This document shows positions 28,257 through 39,270 of a stretch of 64,000 bases of DNA, piece after piece. A program made the position numbers and the translations under genes. The stretch covers positions 10,104,006 to 10,168,005 of the forward strand of contig OZ005693.1 in NCBI GenBank assembly GCA_963930775.1. The letters run 5' to 3'. Below the pieces are notes generated by a model. That model was not told the DNA's origin. It worked only from the letters and a program-made list of their open reading frames with translations, and made no database searches. The stretch comes from Cliona cf. orientalis. Lineage: Eukaryota > Porifera > Demospongiae > Clionaida > Clionaidae. Positions within the stretch are counted from its first letter, which is position 1; each line of letters begins with the position of its first letter.

Positions 28257-29696
28257 TCATACCAATGCACGTGCAGTTGCTTTAGATACGGTAATCATGA
28301 GGCACCCATCTATCAGTGGTCTCAAAGCCTTTAGCTCCTTCACGTTGTTAAAGTGCACATCTTCTGCATCAGGCCCCCAGAATTTCACATCAACAGTTTT
28401 CGTGTGGCCTTTGATGTGTCGAATATTACTAAGTTCTATCTTAAGCTTACAACCCATAGGCCACTGGAGGTGGTCATCGTACTCACCTTTCATGATTCGA
28501 ACACATATTGACAATGATTTGTTCTTTCCTTCTCCATGACCATTGCAATAGACCAGCAGGCACATTTTGTAGCCTCCAGCATGAGAAAAGAAAGGTGGTA
28601 GGTACAGCAGAGCATCATTCTCTCTCTCCTTCTGGAAATTGAGAATTGAGAAGACAACACCAGGAGTGTACTGCACATTAGTGGGTGGGATTTCAAGGGG
28701 ACGGGAGACAATATTGCTAGGATGGGGACGAGGAAGAGCCCGACCGTAACACTTCACTTTTGATTCCATTGTCAGTTGAGTCGAACTCTTCTTGAGTTGT
28801 TCCAGAGTGGCATCCCTTTCTCCAATTTCACTATCGACCTGATCCTTTATCATCGCATACTTTCTCTTCAGGTCTTGAAATTCTATTTCAGCTTCTTTTA
28901 CAGCTCCTTGAAGTACTCTGATTCTTTCTTGTGCTATCATAACTTCATCATTTAAGTCAGAAATCCCTGCATTTCTCATCGTTAACTTAATATTCTGCTC
29001 ATGAAACACCAATCCCACTTCCCTCACCTGAGCTTCAACATCACAGCTTTGCTTAGCAACAAGAGAGTAGTGATCAGGCAGTGCTTCAATAAAATGCTCT
29101 TGTAAATCCTTATTGAGGACATGGCTCATACATCCCACTATCTTAAATGGGCAATCGTTTGTCGTGAATGGACAGATCTTCAAGTGACGATCTTGATGCT
29201 GTCGTTCGTACTCACTCCCACACCGCTGGCACTGCAAAGGAAATCTCTCACAGCACTCTTCATGGTCCTGCAGGCTCTGACGCTGTGCTATGATGCCACA
29301 GTTATATCGACACTTGATTTCGTGATAAGGGCACTGATCCAAGTGTTTATCCAAGTCCTCCAGCTTACCAATCCATTGGCAGCCACAGCGCTTCGTATCT
29401 TTTTTTAAACTTGAGCAGTACACTTTTCTTTCCAAGATTTCGTACTTCAGAGTGCGATCACTGAAGCCTTTGACGCTAGTAGCCTTACATCCAGGAATAG
29501 GGCATACTGAACCAGCTCCTTTGACAGCTGCTGCAATGCAAGAACGGCAGGCATTTCTTCTGCAGCATTCGGTGATTTGTGGATCACGGAGTACTAGTTG
29601 ACAAACTCCACATTTGAAGAGCTCTGGAGGTTCTTCAACAAAAGTACATGTATAGCCGGCTTTAGGTTCAGTATCATTTTCCTCAATGAAAGCCAT
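28257..29696 (-). CDS. Class B TRAF-like RING/zinc-finger/MATH protein, B5
   Basis: An intact 479-aa frame from MAFIEENDTE. RING about 29-70 (CGVC, CCRRNACRSC, then a longer loop and CPIPGC); here even the glycine after the CC doublet is Arg. Zinc fingers carry an inserted KKDTKRCGC segment. After the coiled coil comes the class B linker ALPRPHPSNIVSRPLE, then MATH (GGYKMCLLVYCNGHGEGKNKSLSICVRI, GEYDDHLQWP), ending TARALV. Cysteines are otherwise retained, so I see no reason to call it non-functional. Head-to-head with B6 across 390 bp; this is the only B/B divergent pair. Confidence 0.9.
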   Translation of the reverse strand: MAFIEENDTEPKAGYTCTFVEEPPELFKCGVCQLVLRDPQITECCRRNACRSCIAAAVKGAGSVCPIPGCKATSVKGFSDRTLKYEILERKVYCSSLKKDTKRCGCQWIGKLEDLDKHLDQCPYHEIKCRYNCGIIAQRQSLQDHEECCERFPLQCQRCGSEYERQHQDRHLKICPFTTNDCPFKIVGCMSHVLNKDLQEHFIEALPDHYSLVAKQSCDVEAQVREVGLVFHEQNIKLTMRNAGISDLNDEVMIAQERIRVLQGAVKEAEIEFQDLKRKYAMIKDQVDSEIGERDATLEQLKKSSTQLTMESKVKCYGRALPRPHPSNIVSRPLEIPPTNVQYTPGVVFSILNFQKERENDALLYLPPFFSHAGGYKMCLLVYCNGHGEGKNKSLSICVRIMKGEYDDHLQWPMGCKLKIELSNIRHIKGHTKTVDVKFWGPDAEDVHFNNVKELKALRPLIDGCLMITVSKATARALV

Positions 29697-30086
29697 AGTT
29701 CAAGACTATAATGTCATTCAATAACTTATATGGCTGTTAAAATGATGATAAGTCGAGAAACAAGCATGAACATACGCATGAGGTGTAACTGTGTCGATGC
29801 TGATGGAATAGCTAGCTAATGGTTATTTCCCATTAGCTATTGAATGATATCCCCTTGTCAAAAGTAATTGTCCTACAGTTTGAAAAACAATCACCATCCC
29901 ATGATTGGAACTTTCCGCTATTATTATAAACACATTCTGTGTTACAGTTTCAGATTCTCATGCGTATGTTATGTATAACTGTTGTAAAAAGCATGATATC
30001 CATACCTAGGGACAGTAGCTAGCTAGTTCTTACTGTCTTACTTAATATTATCCAGCAAAATTAATGATCGATTGTGAAAAAAATCC
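29697..30086. other. B5/B6 divergent promoter region
   Basis: 390 bp between two class B starts. AT-rich. No NRF1-like palindrome was seen here, unlike other B promoters. Confidence 0.5.
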
Positions 30087-31583
30087 ATGGCAACTTCAAA
30101 GGAAAATGATGCTGGTACTGTATTCAATTTTGTGGAAGATCTGCCTGACTTATTCAAGTGTGGAGTGTGCAGGTCAGTGCTAAGAGACCCACACATCACT
30201 GAGTGCTGTGGAAAGAATGCCTGCTACTCCTGTATCACCAAAGTGGCTGAAAAAGGTGGACCCTGCCCTATTCCAGGGTGTGGACGCAAAAGAGTGAAGA
30301 TAAACTTCAACCGAGGTCTGCGGTCTGATATTCTAGAGAGTGGTGTATACTGTCAGTCAAAGGAGGCAGGTTGTGAGTGGGTGGGGAAGCTGGATGAGCT
30401 GACTAAGCATTTGAGGGAGGAATGCCCTTTTGTCAAGGTAGAGTGCCAATATCACTGTGGAAAGCGAATGCAGCGCCAAGCAGTTGAAGACCACAAGAAG
30501 ATCTGTGAACGATTACCTGTAAAATGCCACCAGTGTGGAGAAATGTACGAGCGACGTCATCATGCTGATCATTTTAAGGTCTGTCCATTTACGAAAATTG
30601 AGTGCCCTTTCAACATCGTTGGGTGCAAGAGTAAGGTGGCAAACAAGGATATGCAACAACATTTCAATGATTCACTATCTGAACACTATACCATGGTTGC
30701 TGAGCAAAGTCAGAGTGTTCAAGCTCAACTGAGGGAAGCAAACTTAGCAACACAGCACCAAAAAAAGAAGCTGGTTTTGGATAGTGAGGAAATTGATCTA
30801 TTCAACACAGAAATCACTGATGAATTAGGAGCAGTCTCTGCTCTTAAGCACACTCTTGAGGAAGCAGAGAGGGAGTACATTGAACTACAAAAGGTTCATG
30901 ATGAACTGAACAATAAAATTGAATCGCAATCTCAACATGGAGTAATAACATCTCATGCACTCGAGAAAGACCTTGCTGCTCTGACATTTGAATCAAAGAT
31001 TAAATGCTACGGTCCAGCACTTCCGTCTATCAAACCAACTGATATTGTTTCCCGTCCTATAGACTCTTGTCCCACAACTAATGAGTACACACCCGCAGTC
31101 TCTTTTACAATTCCAAATTTTGAGGGGGAGCGTCAAAATGATGCTGTTATGTGCCTGCCGCCATTTTATTCTCACAATGGAGGCTACAAAATGTGCCTGG
31201 TAGTGTACTGCAATGGATATAGAGAAGCAAAAGGGAGTTATATGACAGTCTTTGTTAATGTACTGAAGGGAGGATACGACCATCTTCTTCACTGGCCAAT
31301 GCTTTGCTCTGTAATAATTGAAATCAAGGACATACATGGTGCTGGAACTTGTATGCAACGCGTCATTGAAGTTAAATCACAAAATCGTGTTTATGAAGAT
31401 AATTTCCTCAGCTTCCAATACTGTAGCAGTGCAAAAACTGTGCGATTAGGTTCCCTTGCCTCACATCTAAGCCGTAATAATGGATCCCTCACAATTTACA
31501 TAAATAAAGTAATTGTTACATACAGTGCCTCCAAGTATACGGATTTGTCAGTATTTTTACTGAATTCTGACCATAAATACTGA
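30087..31583 (+). CDS. Class B TRAF-like protein B6 with transposon-derived C-terminus
   Basis: An intact 498-aa frame starting MATSKENDAG. RING (CGVC, CCGKNACYSC, CPIPGC), zinc fingers (GCEWVG, HLREEC, CHQCGEMYERRHH, CPFNIVGC), coiled coil, ALPSIKPTDIVSRPID linker and MATH (GGYKMCLVVYCNGYREAKGSYMTVFV, YDHLLHWP). The family normally ends a few residues after the INKVIV-like strand. Here the last 19 codons (SASKYTDLSVF... to HKY) and the stop lie inside a MITE at 31523-31738. The original stop codon has therefore been replaced. It is the closest relative of the B13 remnant at 53 kb and is paired tail-to-tail with A5. Confidence 0.88.
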   Translation: MATSKENDAGTVFNFVEDLPDLFKCGVCRSVLRDPHITECCGKNACYSCITKVAEKGGPCPIPGCGRKRVKINFNRGLRSDILESGVYCQSKEAGCEWVGKLDELTKHLREECPFVKVECQYHCGKRMQRQAVEDHKKICERLPVKCHQCGEMYERRHHADHFKVCPFTKIECPFNIVGCKSKVANKDMQQHFNDSLSEHYTMVAEQSQSVQAQLREANLATQHQKKKLVLDSEEIDLFNTEITDELGAVSALKHTLEEAEREYIELQKVHDELNNKIESQSQHGVITSHALEKDLAALTFESKIKCYGPALPSIKPTDIVSRPIDSCPTTNEYTPAVSFTIPNFEGERQNDAVMCLPPFYSHNGGYKMCLVVYCNGYREAKGSYMTVFVNVLKGGYDHLLHWPMLCSVIIEIKDIHGAGTCMQRVIEVKSQNRVYEDNFLSFQYCSSAKTVRLGSLASHLSRNNGSLTIYINKVIVTYSASKYTDLSVFLLNSDHKY

Positions 31584-31738
31584 TAAAATTTCAAAAATAC
31601 TGAAAATTGGGGGAATTTAGTACATACATAATATATGGAGCTCTTTATAAAATACTGAAAAATACTGAAAATGCATACAAAATACTGAAAAATGGGAATA
31701 TTTATACTGAAAGACAGGAGAACAGCTTGGAGGCACTG
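31523..31738. mobile_element. 216-bp Tc1/mariner-like MITE at the 3' end of B6
   Basis: Termini CAGTGCCTCCAAG and its reverse complement, flanked by TA at 31521-31522 and 31739-31740. The interior is AT-rich and carries repeated AATACTGAAAA words. The CAGTGCCT start and TA target fit Tc1/mariner. The left end is translated as the B6 C-terminus. Confidence 0.75.
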
Positions 31739-31941
31739 TACATAATGCTTTCCTATTTTAATTAATGTTATATAGTCAGTTCTTATAATTACTAGTCTTA
31801 CAATAGACTGTATCATGTAATTTGATTATTTAATACACACCAAATATGATTTGTCATGATTAGTAGATTCTGTATCTATATCTATACCGTGACAGCAAGT
31901 TTTCTCAAAGATATTGTGGCTTTAATAATTATTCTTACTAA

Positions 31942-33476
31942 TTATAAAGGAAGGAACTGAATACAATACAACTTCAACTTAAAGTGATTGCTATAGTCCA
32001 GAAAACACGACAAAACTTTATGATCTAAAAATCTGGATATTCTAAGCCCACGTCGGAGATTATCATCAAAATTCAATTCCCTTAATCGAATACACAGAGT
32101 ATCTTCTCCAGCCAGTTGAAAATGTTCACTCTTATTGTCCATTCCCCGCTGGTTAATGGCTGTGAGGGTGATTATTGCACCAGGAAATGGCCACTTCAAG
32201 TAGTCATCATATTCACCACTCATTAGGTGGAGTCCAACAGATACTGATTTTCCACTAGCATTTCCATAGCCATTTGGATACACAAAGATGAGCATCTTGT
32301 ACCCACCGTTGTGCGTGTAGAATGGAGGGCTTAACCATATATCGTTTGTGGCAATTCTTTTCCTAAAATTGTCGATAGTAAAAGTGATAGGCATAGGGGA
32401 GGAAGGATGATATACATAGTAAGCATATGTCTCGATGTCCTTGGTAGGTACTCTCAAGGTTTTCACTGCCTCTGTAAATGTGGTTATGCTGGTTTTAGTG
32501 CTCTCTAATTGTTTGTTTCTCCTTTCAAGCTCAGCCAAGCAGATTCTTTCTGCAGATATCACTTGCTGGAGTGACCTGATTTTATTCTTTATCTATGATC
32601 TCCTAATGATCTCATTGCCAATTTGAGAGATTTCAAAATCCCTTTTTGAGAATGAATCATTTCAGCATTTTCTTTGACGGCCCTTTCGTAAATGCTATTT
32701 CTCAGAGAAGAGGTCGACTCGCATTCGGATGAGAGTCGCCTATTCTCCTGTGCAATGAGAAGCAAGTGTTGGTGAAGACTGCTGACTGCATGTCCTTGTC
32801 TCCATTCCGTGCGTAAAAAGAATGCTTCACTATCACATCCAATTGCCTGAAAAGTACAGTTGACGTGCTGCAGAGGACATGTTATTACGTGGTCATGAAG
32901 CATGCCTCGCTCAAACTTTGGACAGCCACACTGGTTGGGACAGCCAATTGGGACAAATTTGCACTCTTCCAGGTGTAACTTTCCGTGCTTTAATGACCCA
33001 TTCCAATCACATCCATTCTTCTGATAGGGACACTCTACTTTCAACTGATTAATTGATAATTCCAGGGCAGTATTGGGAATTAATCTGAAGCCTTCTTTAC
33101 GGCAGTGAGGGCAAGATGGCTTGTGCCGTAATCCTACCCTTTGGATGTAGCTGTCAATACACCTCTTGCATACATTCTTCCCACAGCAGGTGAGTAGCTG
33201 GGGTGCTGTAAAAACATTGCAACAGATGATACTGCATTTCATGTACTCTGGAGCTTCTTCTATGTATACCCAATCATAGTATAAATGCTGTGTCTGCTCA
33301 TTTTTATCCACCTGAATATTGGTCGTATCCGATACAGCAGCTGCATGCTGAATATTTGGCTGATCAGAATTATCATCTTCATCATGGTCTGTCTTCTTTC
33401 CAGTTTTCAGCTTGTTCTCCTGTAGAATTTCATACAAGCCTGTTTCATGTTCACTAACTGGTGGCAACTCTTCCAT
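31942..33476 (-). pseudogene. Class A TRAF-like gene A5 with one frameshift
   Basis: The N-terminal part, from MEELPPVSEHETG through RING (CSIICCNVF, CCGKNVCKRC, CPHC), zinc fingers and the start of the coiled coil, reads in one frame until a stop at about 32589. The rest of the coil and the MATH domain (GGYKMLIFVYPNGYGNASGKSVSVG, GEYDDYLKWPFPGA, ending YCIQFLPL) read in another frame. One small indel near 32590-32605 explains the break; no other lesion was seen. In the MATH domain GYKMC has become GYKML. I chose methionine 33476; in-frame ATGs exist further up to 33539. Head-to-head with B7. Confidence 0.8.
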
Positions 33477-33781
33477 GGTAACCAACATGCAACCGTGATA
33501 GATCAAAGGATCGAGTGTATTGACAATGAGTGAGAACACCTTGGTCCGGCACTAAAAATTAGCTAGCTACACTTAGGCTTATTTTTGCAGAAGTTTGGGA
33601 AATTATCTCAATACTAAGTTGTCATAACCATCATGGCAATCTCGTATTCAGTTCTCTGTATTAATGCTTGCATATCGGCGCCTTTTCTTTGAGCATGCGC
33701 ATTGTTGTCTCATTCGTCACCTGACCCCACCCTCGAGTACGCCCCTCTTTGATGATCTGTCATCATCTCAGTCAGGCGACA
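33477..33781. other. A5/B7 divergent promoter region with NRF1-like motif
   Basis: 305 bp. GAGCATGCGCAT at 33691-33702 lies about 85 bp before the B7 start and is repeated almost exactly before B9 (about 42831). Confidence 0.5.
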
Positions 33782-35235
33782 ATGGCGTCTCCAGCTCAAA
33801 AGATGAAGGGTGCTGGTTATGCGTGTACGTTTGTCGAGCCGCCTCCAAAACTGTTTATGTGTGAGGTTTGTGAGTTGGTTCTACGCGATCCTCAAATCAC
33901 CCAGTGTTGCAGTAAGTACGCCTGCAAACCTTGCATCTCGAAAATGGCGCGCCCTGCCCTGTCCCCTCCTGCCAAAATCAATGTATGAAGAAAATCTTCC
34001 CTGATCGAGATTTGTACCACAACATTCACAAAAGTAAGGTATATTGTACTTCGAAAGAAAGCGGTTGTGAATGGGTGGGCACTCTTGAGAACCTGGAAAA
34101 GCATCTGCTTGAGTGTCAGTTTCATGAAGTGGAGTGTCAAAATTCCTGTGGCATGAAAATTCAGCGATGGATGATCAAAGAGCATGAAGCAGTGTGCGAG
34201 CGATTCCCTGTCAAGTGTGAGCAGTGTGGAAACTTGTACGAACGCAGAGACAAGTCGAACCACTTGGATGTTTGTTCCCTCACAAAGGTCAACTGTCCTT
34301 TCAGCATTGTCGGGTGCACCGCCGAAGTCCTGAACAAGGATCTGCAGAAGCACTTTGAGGAATCCCTATCTGATCACTACGCCCTAGTAGCCAAGCAAAA
34401 TCTAGATGTGTACACTGAAATTGGAGAAAATAGTGCAGCACTTGCTCAGATGAAGGACAGCATTAAGCCTTTGCTAGTTCAGGGAATGGAGGTGTCTGGG
34501 ATCAATGACGAAATTAAGGCAGTAGAAAGAGAGGTATCTGAATTACAAAAAGCTCTTGAAGAAGCTCAACTTGACTTCAAAGACCTGGAGCTGAAAAGTA
34601 ATCGAGTATCGGCTGAGATTCAACAAGAAATTAGCGTAAGAGAAGCTTCAGTTTGTGCAGTTAGAAAGGAGTGTGATCAATTGGTACTTACGTCTCAAGT
34701 GAAATGTTATGGACCAGCCCTTCTGCATATTCCTCCGGCTGATATATTTTCACGTCTTCTTGACATTACTATGACTGCAGAGGAGTACATTCCTTCAGTA
34801 TCGTTTATGATTCCAAGATTTCTAGAGGAAAAAAACAACGATGCCCGTTTGTATCTACCGTCATTTTATTCTCATAAAGGGGGCTACAGGATGTGCCTTA
34901 TGGTATACTGTAATGGATTTCCGAGTGTTAAGGGGGAGTATGTATCAATATACGTCCGTGTTTGTTCCGGTAACTATGATGTTAAATTAGACTGGCCGTT
35001 ACATTGCAAGGTTGATATTGAGATACAAAGTGCACATAAATCAACGAAAAATATAAAGAAGACCATTGAGGTGGAGGCCAAATCTCCAATTCCAGGAGAG
35101 AGATTTAATTCTCAGACTCATGGCACCTGTCCACGTGCTTTGACACTAAAGGAAGGTTTCGGTTTTGAGCAACTTTCTTCATATTTAGAAGGTGGATGCT
35201 TAACTATTGATGTGCATAGAGTTAACTTTGTATAA
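33782..35235 (+). pseudogene. Class B TRAF-like gene B7 with a 10-bp deletion in the RING
   Basis: Starts MASPAQKMKGAGYACTF. The RING begins normally (CEVC, CCSKYACKPC). Compared with B9 (TGCATCGCGAAAGAAGTCGAAAATGG), ten bases are missing just after this cluster (about 33938), throwing the frame before the final RING pair. From there on a 434-codon frame is open through zinc fingers, coil, ALLHIPPADIFSR linker and MATH (GGYRMCLMVYCNGFPSVKGEYVSIYVRV), ending VHRVNFV. A protein starting at an internal ATG would lack half the RING. It is the left-hand counterpart of B9 in a segmental duplication. Confidence 0.8.
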
Positions 35236-35477
35236 TTACGATGTATACTAGCTACTATAGTGTGTTATATGATAATTGGTATTAAATTAAAGGAATAAGA
35301 GGTGTGGAGCAAGAGAATATTATAATAATGATTATGTAGTTTTGCTACAATCACAGTGCATAATGACATAGTTATCATTGCATCACAACAAACAATTAGA
35401 TATTATTATCAATATTAGCTGCACATATACATTGTGCAGTTCTATAGGTTTCATAAAGTGCAATAGATCAGTCACTA

Positions 35478-37079
35478 TTAAATTTTCAAAAATTGAATGC
35501 GGTATAGCATTAACTTGAAACAATTGTCCCTAGTTAAAAAGGACGACAAGTTTGAATGCGATAAGAAATCTGATGCACCAAATTCAAAGCTAAGGCAACG
35601 GTACTGGTCTGTTAGCTGTGATCGGATAAGAAGAGTATCCTTTCCATCTAATTCCAAGTTTACACTTTTATTGCACTGGTCAGCACATTGGTTAATCGCA
35701 GTGATGGTGAATATTGCACCAGGAAATGGCCATATCAAATGCTCGTCGAATTCTCCCGCCAAGAAGTGGATATATACAGACATGTATGACTCATTACCAC
35801 TTCTCCTTGATCCAGCTGGGTATACAGAAAGGCACATCTTGTATCCTCCAACATGCGTATAGAATGGAGGACTTAGCCACATATTATCCTTCAATTTGAT
35901 TCTTTTCTTGAAGTTATCGATGGTAAATATAACCGGTGGATAAGATATTCCAGCAGCATCTGGTACTGGGCATGTTTGGAGGTTGGCTATTCTTTCCTTG
36001 TATGCAGCTTCCACTTCATTTGTTTTGAGGATTCTCACTTTTATGTGCTCCAAACAGATCTCCTTTTCTCTCAGCTCTGCTTTGAGGGAACTCGTTCTCT
36101 TCTTGATATCTTGTAGACTCTCTTTCAAAGTTGCAATAGTGTGTTGGATTGAAGACAAAGCCTCTTTTTGAGACTTAGCATGTTCACCATTTGAGAGCTT
36201 AGGCTTGCAATCTTCTGATGAAAGAAGCGCACAATGATGCCTGAAATCCTTCAAGAGCTCTGTATTCTTCCGTGCAACAAGAAGTAAATGTTCACTGAGG
36301 CAATCATTTTTATGCTTTTGAGCTGCAGGGCGTACCTGTGGTACTTTCATGTTACATCCAATGGTCCCGAACAAACAGGTTGTATGAGTGTGTGGACAAA
36401 TACGCATATGATCAGAAAATTTGTAGCGTTCAAACTGTTCATAGCCGCACCCATTTGGACAGTTCATGGGCACAAAATCACATTCGTTGAGGTGAAGTTT
36501 TCCATTCTGCAAGGTGCCTGTCCAGCCACACCCCTTATGCTGGTAACAACATTTCACCCTTAGCTGGTTGATGGAATCCTCAAGAGCTTTATTGTCCACC
36601 AATTCAAATTCTGTACTAAGGCAGAAAGGGCATGATGGTTGCTGATTTACTATTGCACGTCGTTGGAGGTGTCGAGCCATGCATTTCTTACAGATTTTTG
36701 TTCCACAGCAGGAGAGTAGCTGGGGTAATTTGAATACACCACCGCAGATCCTACAATTCATGAAATCAGGCACAGTGTCTAGGAAGACCCACTCCTTCTC
36801 CACATCTTCCTCCTTACCGCTTGTGCTTCCTAGTTTTTGAGCATTTTGATTAACTTGTCCTGGACTGGGCTGGTTTTGCTCGGGAATGTTGTCATCTTTT
36901 GACTTCTTGTCATCAGCGTCCTCGGTCTTGGTAGGATTCCTGTGAGCGTCGATATCATCCTGTTTTTTAACAATTTTTTGTCCTGGAGCATCAGTATTGA
37001 ATTTTTTCTTTTCTGGAAAGTCCTCCAGTTGGTTAACAATGGGCTCAACTTCTTCACTCTTTAAAAAATCAGAAGACAT
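35478..37079 (-). CDS. Class A TRAF-like RING/zinc-finger/MATH protein, A6
   Basis: An intact 533-aa frame. The leader of about 110 residues is highly charged (KK, DD, EE runs). RING about 117-165 (CRICGGVF, CCGTKICKKC, CPFC) has Thr/Lys at the His position. Zinc fingers (GCGWTG, HLNEC, CPNGCGYEQFERY, HMRIC, GTIGC), long coiled coil about 265-375, MATH (GGYKMCLSVYPAG, SVYIHFLAGEFDEHLIWPFPGA), ending YRIQFLKI. Head-to-head with A7 (352 bp) and tail-to-tail with B7 (242 bp). About 90% similar to A8 by eye. Confidence 0.9.
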   Translation of the reverse strand: MSSDFLKSEEVEPIVNQLEDFPEKKKFNTDAPGQKIVKKQDDIDAHRNPTKTEDADDKKSKDDNIPEQNQPSPGQVNQNAQKLGSTSGKEEDVEKEWVFLDTVPDFMNCRICGGVFKLPQLLSCCGTKICKKCMARHLQRRAIVNQQPSCPFCLSTEFELVDNKALEDSINQLRVKCCYQHKGCGWTGTLQNGKLHLNECDFVPMNCPNGCGYEQFERYKFSDHMRICPHTHTTCLFGTIGCNMKVPQVRPAAQKHKNDCLSEHLLLVARKNTELLKDFRHHCALLSSEDCKPKLSNGEHAKSQKEALSSIQHTIATLKESLQDIKKRTSSLKAELREKEICLEHIKVRILKTNEVEAAYKERIANLQTCPVPDAAGISYPPVIFTIDNFKKRIKLKDNMWLSPPFYTHVGGYKMCLSVYPAGSRRSGNESYMSVYIHFLAGEFDEHLIWPFPGAIFTITAINQCADQCNKSVNLELDGKDTLLIRSQLTDQYRCLSFEFGASDFLSHSNLSSFLTRDNCFKLMLYRIQFLKI

Positions 37080-37431
37080 TTCTATTCAATAGAGGTCGGT
37101 CAAGGCTCTCAAGAGAAGCAGCTAGGTGGATTCCCTCATGGTTGGTTTAAAGGGGTGGATCTGGTTAGTCATGCACCATCTGGTAATGTGTCATGTGAGT
37201 GACATTATGACTACCGGTATGACCATAAATAGTACTTGCTAAGTTTAGTAGAACTATCAGATGAGTAGCTATATATACTGCAGCTGATCATGATACCAAG
37301 TAAGGAAACTGCTATATCTACATGCATGGTGGTCACTTTCGACCTGAGAATAACTGAACTCAAAAATAGTTGCATGGGCGAGTGTACACTAGTTTCTCTC
37401 ATGCAGTATAGGCTTGCCAGTATAAATCATA
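37080..37431. other. A6/A7 bidirectional promoter region
   Basis: 352 bp. It has one copy of a GTGGATTCCCT...GGGGTGGATCTGGTTA unit that is repeated three times in the A8/A9 spacer. The block GACCATAAATAGTACTTGCT (about 37221) also occurs before A11 in the same orientation and before A9 inverted. Confidence 0.55.
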
Positions 37432-39063
37432 ATGTCCACTAATAATGAAGACTCTTCAACTAAAGATGTAGCATCAGTGGACAACTGCATAATTGAATCA
37501 CCAAAGAAAATTTCTCAGGGCAAGAAAGATGAATTCAACTCTGTTGTTTCAGAATCCATTCCTGATCTTGAAGCAAATCTTGCTTCCGAAAGTATTAACG
37601 AGAAGAGCACTCAAAAAGAAGATGATCCAACCCATCATGATATCATCACTTCTAAGCCAAAAGGTTTCGATACTAAACAGGCTGGTCAAAATCGTCCCCC
37701 ATCAAGCAATGCAACCACAAGCTGCAGAGATCTAGAGCTAGAATTGGGTGGCCAGTGGGTCTTCTTAGACACTGTACATGAATTCATGAAGTGTAGAATC
37801 TGTAGTGGTGTATTCCAATCACCCCAGCTACTCTCCTGCTGTGGAACAAATATCTGTAAGAAATGCATGGTTCGCTACCTCCAACGACTTAAAACACTAG
37901 CAGACCAGAAGCCTTCGTGTCCTTTCTGCCGTAGTACAGATTATAAATTGATCTATAATGCAGCCCTAGAGATGTCCATCAACCAGCTAAGGGTAAAATG
38001 TTGTTATCAGCACAAAGGGTGCAGTTGGGTGGGCATCTTGGAGAGAGGAAAACTTCATCTCAAGGAGTGTGATTTTGTGCCCATTGACTGCCCGAATGGG
38101 TGTGATTGTAAACAGTTTGAGCGTCATCAACTTTCAGATCACATACTTATTTGTCCACACACACATATCAGTTGTTCTTTTGAATCAATTGGATGTGATA
38201 CAAAAGTATCACTTGTACGTCAGGCGGCGCAAAAGCATAATAGTGATTGCCTCAGTGAACATTTGCTTCTCATTGCACAAAAGAATGCAAAGGTCTTGAA
38301 AGATTTTCGAAAATTTCATACATCTCTTCAATCGGAAAATTGTGAAGATGAAACCATAGTGCATGGTGAGCTCATTGAGTCCCAGAGAAAGGCTTTGACT
38401 TCTACTCAAGACACTATCAAATCACTGAAAGAGAAACTACAGAAAACACAACAGGATACGGCTTCCCTCAAGGAACAATTAGAAAGAGGTGAGGCTTGTT
38501 TGGCAGAGCTTAAAAGCTGTGTTTCTCAAACAAAGAATAATGAAGTCACATGCAAGGAGAGTTATGCTCAAATTCAGATCTTGCCAGTACCCCAGGCCAT
38601 TGGAATATCATGCATACCTTTCACCTTCACCATCGATAATTTTCTTGAAAAGATGATACAGAACGGCAAGAGGTTGACGCTAAGTCCTCCCTTCTACACA
38701 CATGTAGGGGGGTACAAGATGTGTCTTTCTGTGAATTTAGATCGTAATCGGGGCCCTATATCAGTATCCCTCCACTTTTTGGCTGGTGAATTCGATGAAC
38801 ACTTAACATGGCCATTTCCGGGTGCAATATTCACTATCACTGCAATCAACCAACGTGCTAATAGATATAATAAAAGCGTTAACTTGGAATTGGTGGGAGA
38901 GGATACCATTCACAGCCGAGGAAGGCAGAATCTTATTCATGACAACCTCAGTGGATTTTGTGTAAAAGATTTCCTATCTCATTCGGAGATACTAACAGAC
39001 TACTTGAATAGAGATGATAGCCTTAAGTTAATGGTATCCCGTATTCAGTTCCTTCCCTTGTGA
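37432..39063 (+). CDS. Class A TRAF-like RING/zinc-finger/MATH protein, A7
   Basis: An intact 543-aa frame from MSTNNEDSSTKDVASVD. The disordered acidic leader runs to about residue 105. RING (CRICSGVF, CCGTNICKKC, CPFC), zinc fingers (GCSWVG, HLKECDFVPIDCPNGCDCKQFERH, HILIC, ESIGC), coiled coil about 275-380, then MATH with an unusually short turn (GGYKMCLSVNLDRNRGPISVSLHFLAGEFDEHLTWPFPGA) lacking the GxGxG loop between the first strands. Ends SRIQFLPL. Belongs to the A7/A9/A11 subgroup, which always points rightwards into a B gene. Confidence 0.9.
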   Translation: MSTNNEDSSTKDVASVDNCIIESPKKISQGKKDEFNSVVSESIPDLEANLASESINEKSTQKEDDPTHHDIITSKPKGFDTKQAGQNRPPSSNATTSCRDLELELGGQWVFLDTVHEFMKCRICSGVFQSPQLLSCCGTNICKKCMVRYLQRLKTLADQKPSCPFCRSTDYKLIYNAALEMSINQLRVKCCYQHKGCSWVGILERGKLHLKECDFVPIDCPNGCDCKQFERHQLSDHILICPHTHISCSFESIGCDTKVSLVRQAAQKHNSDCLSEHLLLIAQKNAKVLKDFRKFHTSLQSENCEDETIVHGELIESQRKALTSTQDTIKSLKEKLQKTQQDTASLKEQLERGEACLAELKSCVSQTKNNEVTCKESYAQIQILPVPQAIGISCIPFTFTIDNFLEKMIQNGKRLTLSPPFYTHVGGYKMCLSVNLDRNRGPISVSLHFLAGEFDEHLTWPFPGAIFTITAINQRANRYNKSVNLELVGEDTIHSRGRQNLIHDNLSGFCVKDFLSHSEILTDYLNRDDSLKLMVSRIQFLPL

Positions 39064-39270
39064 TAGGTTTGTATATTGGAACTTTTGTGATCGATGTAGT
39101 CATCCATAAGTTGTAACAACAGTGAATTAAAATTAGCTAATACACATTTATTGACAAATTTAGTTTATTGGGTACAATAATAATTACAATAATATAGTAC
39201 AATAACAATAACTAATAATATTATGCACTCATAATGTACTATACGTGTATGTGGTTTGTCCTCCATAATA

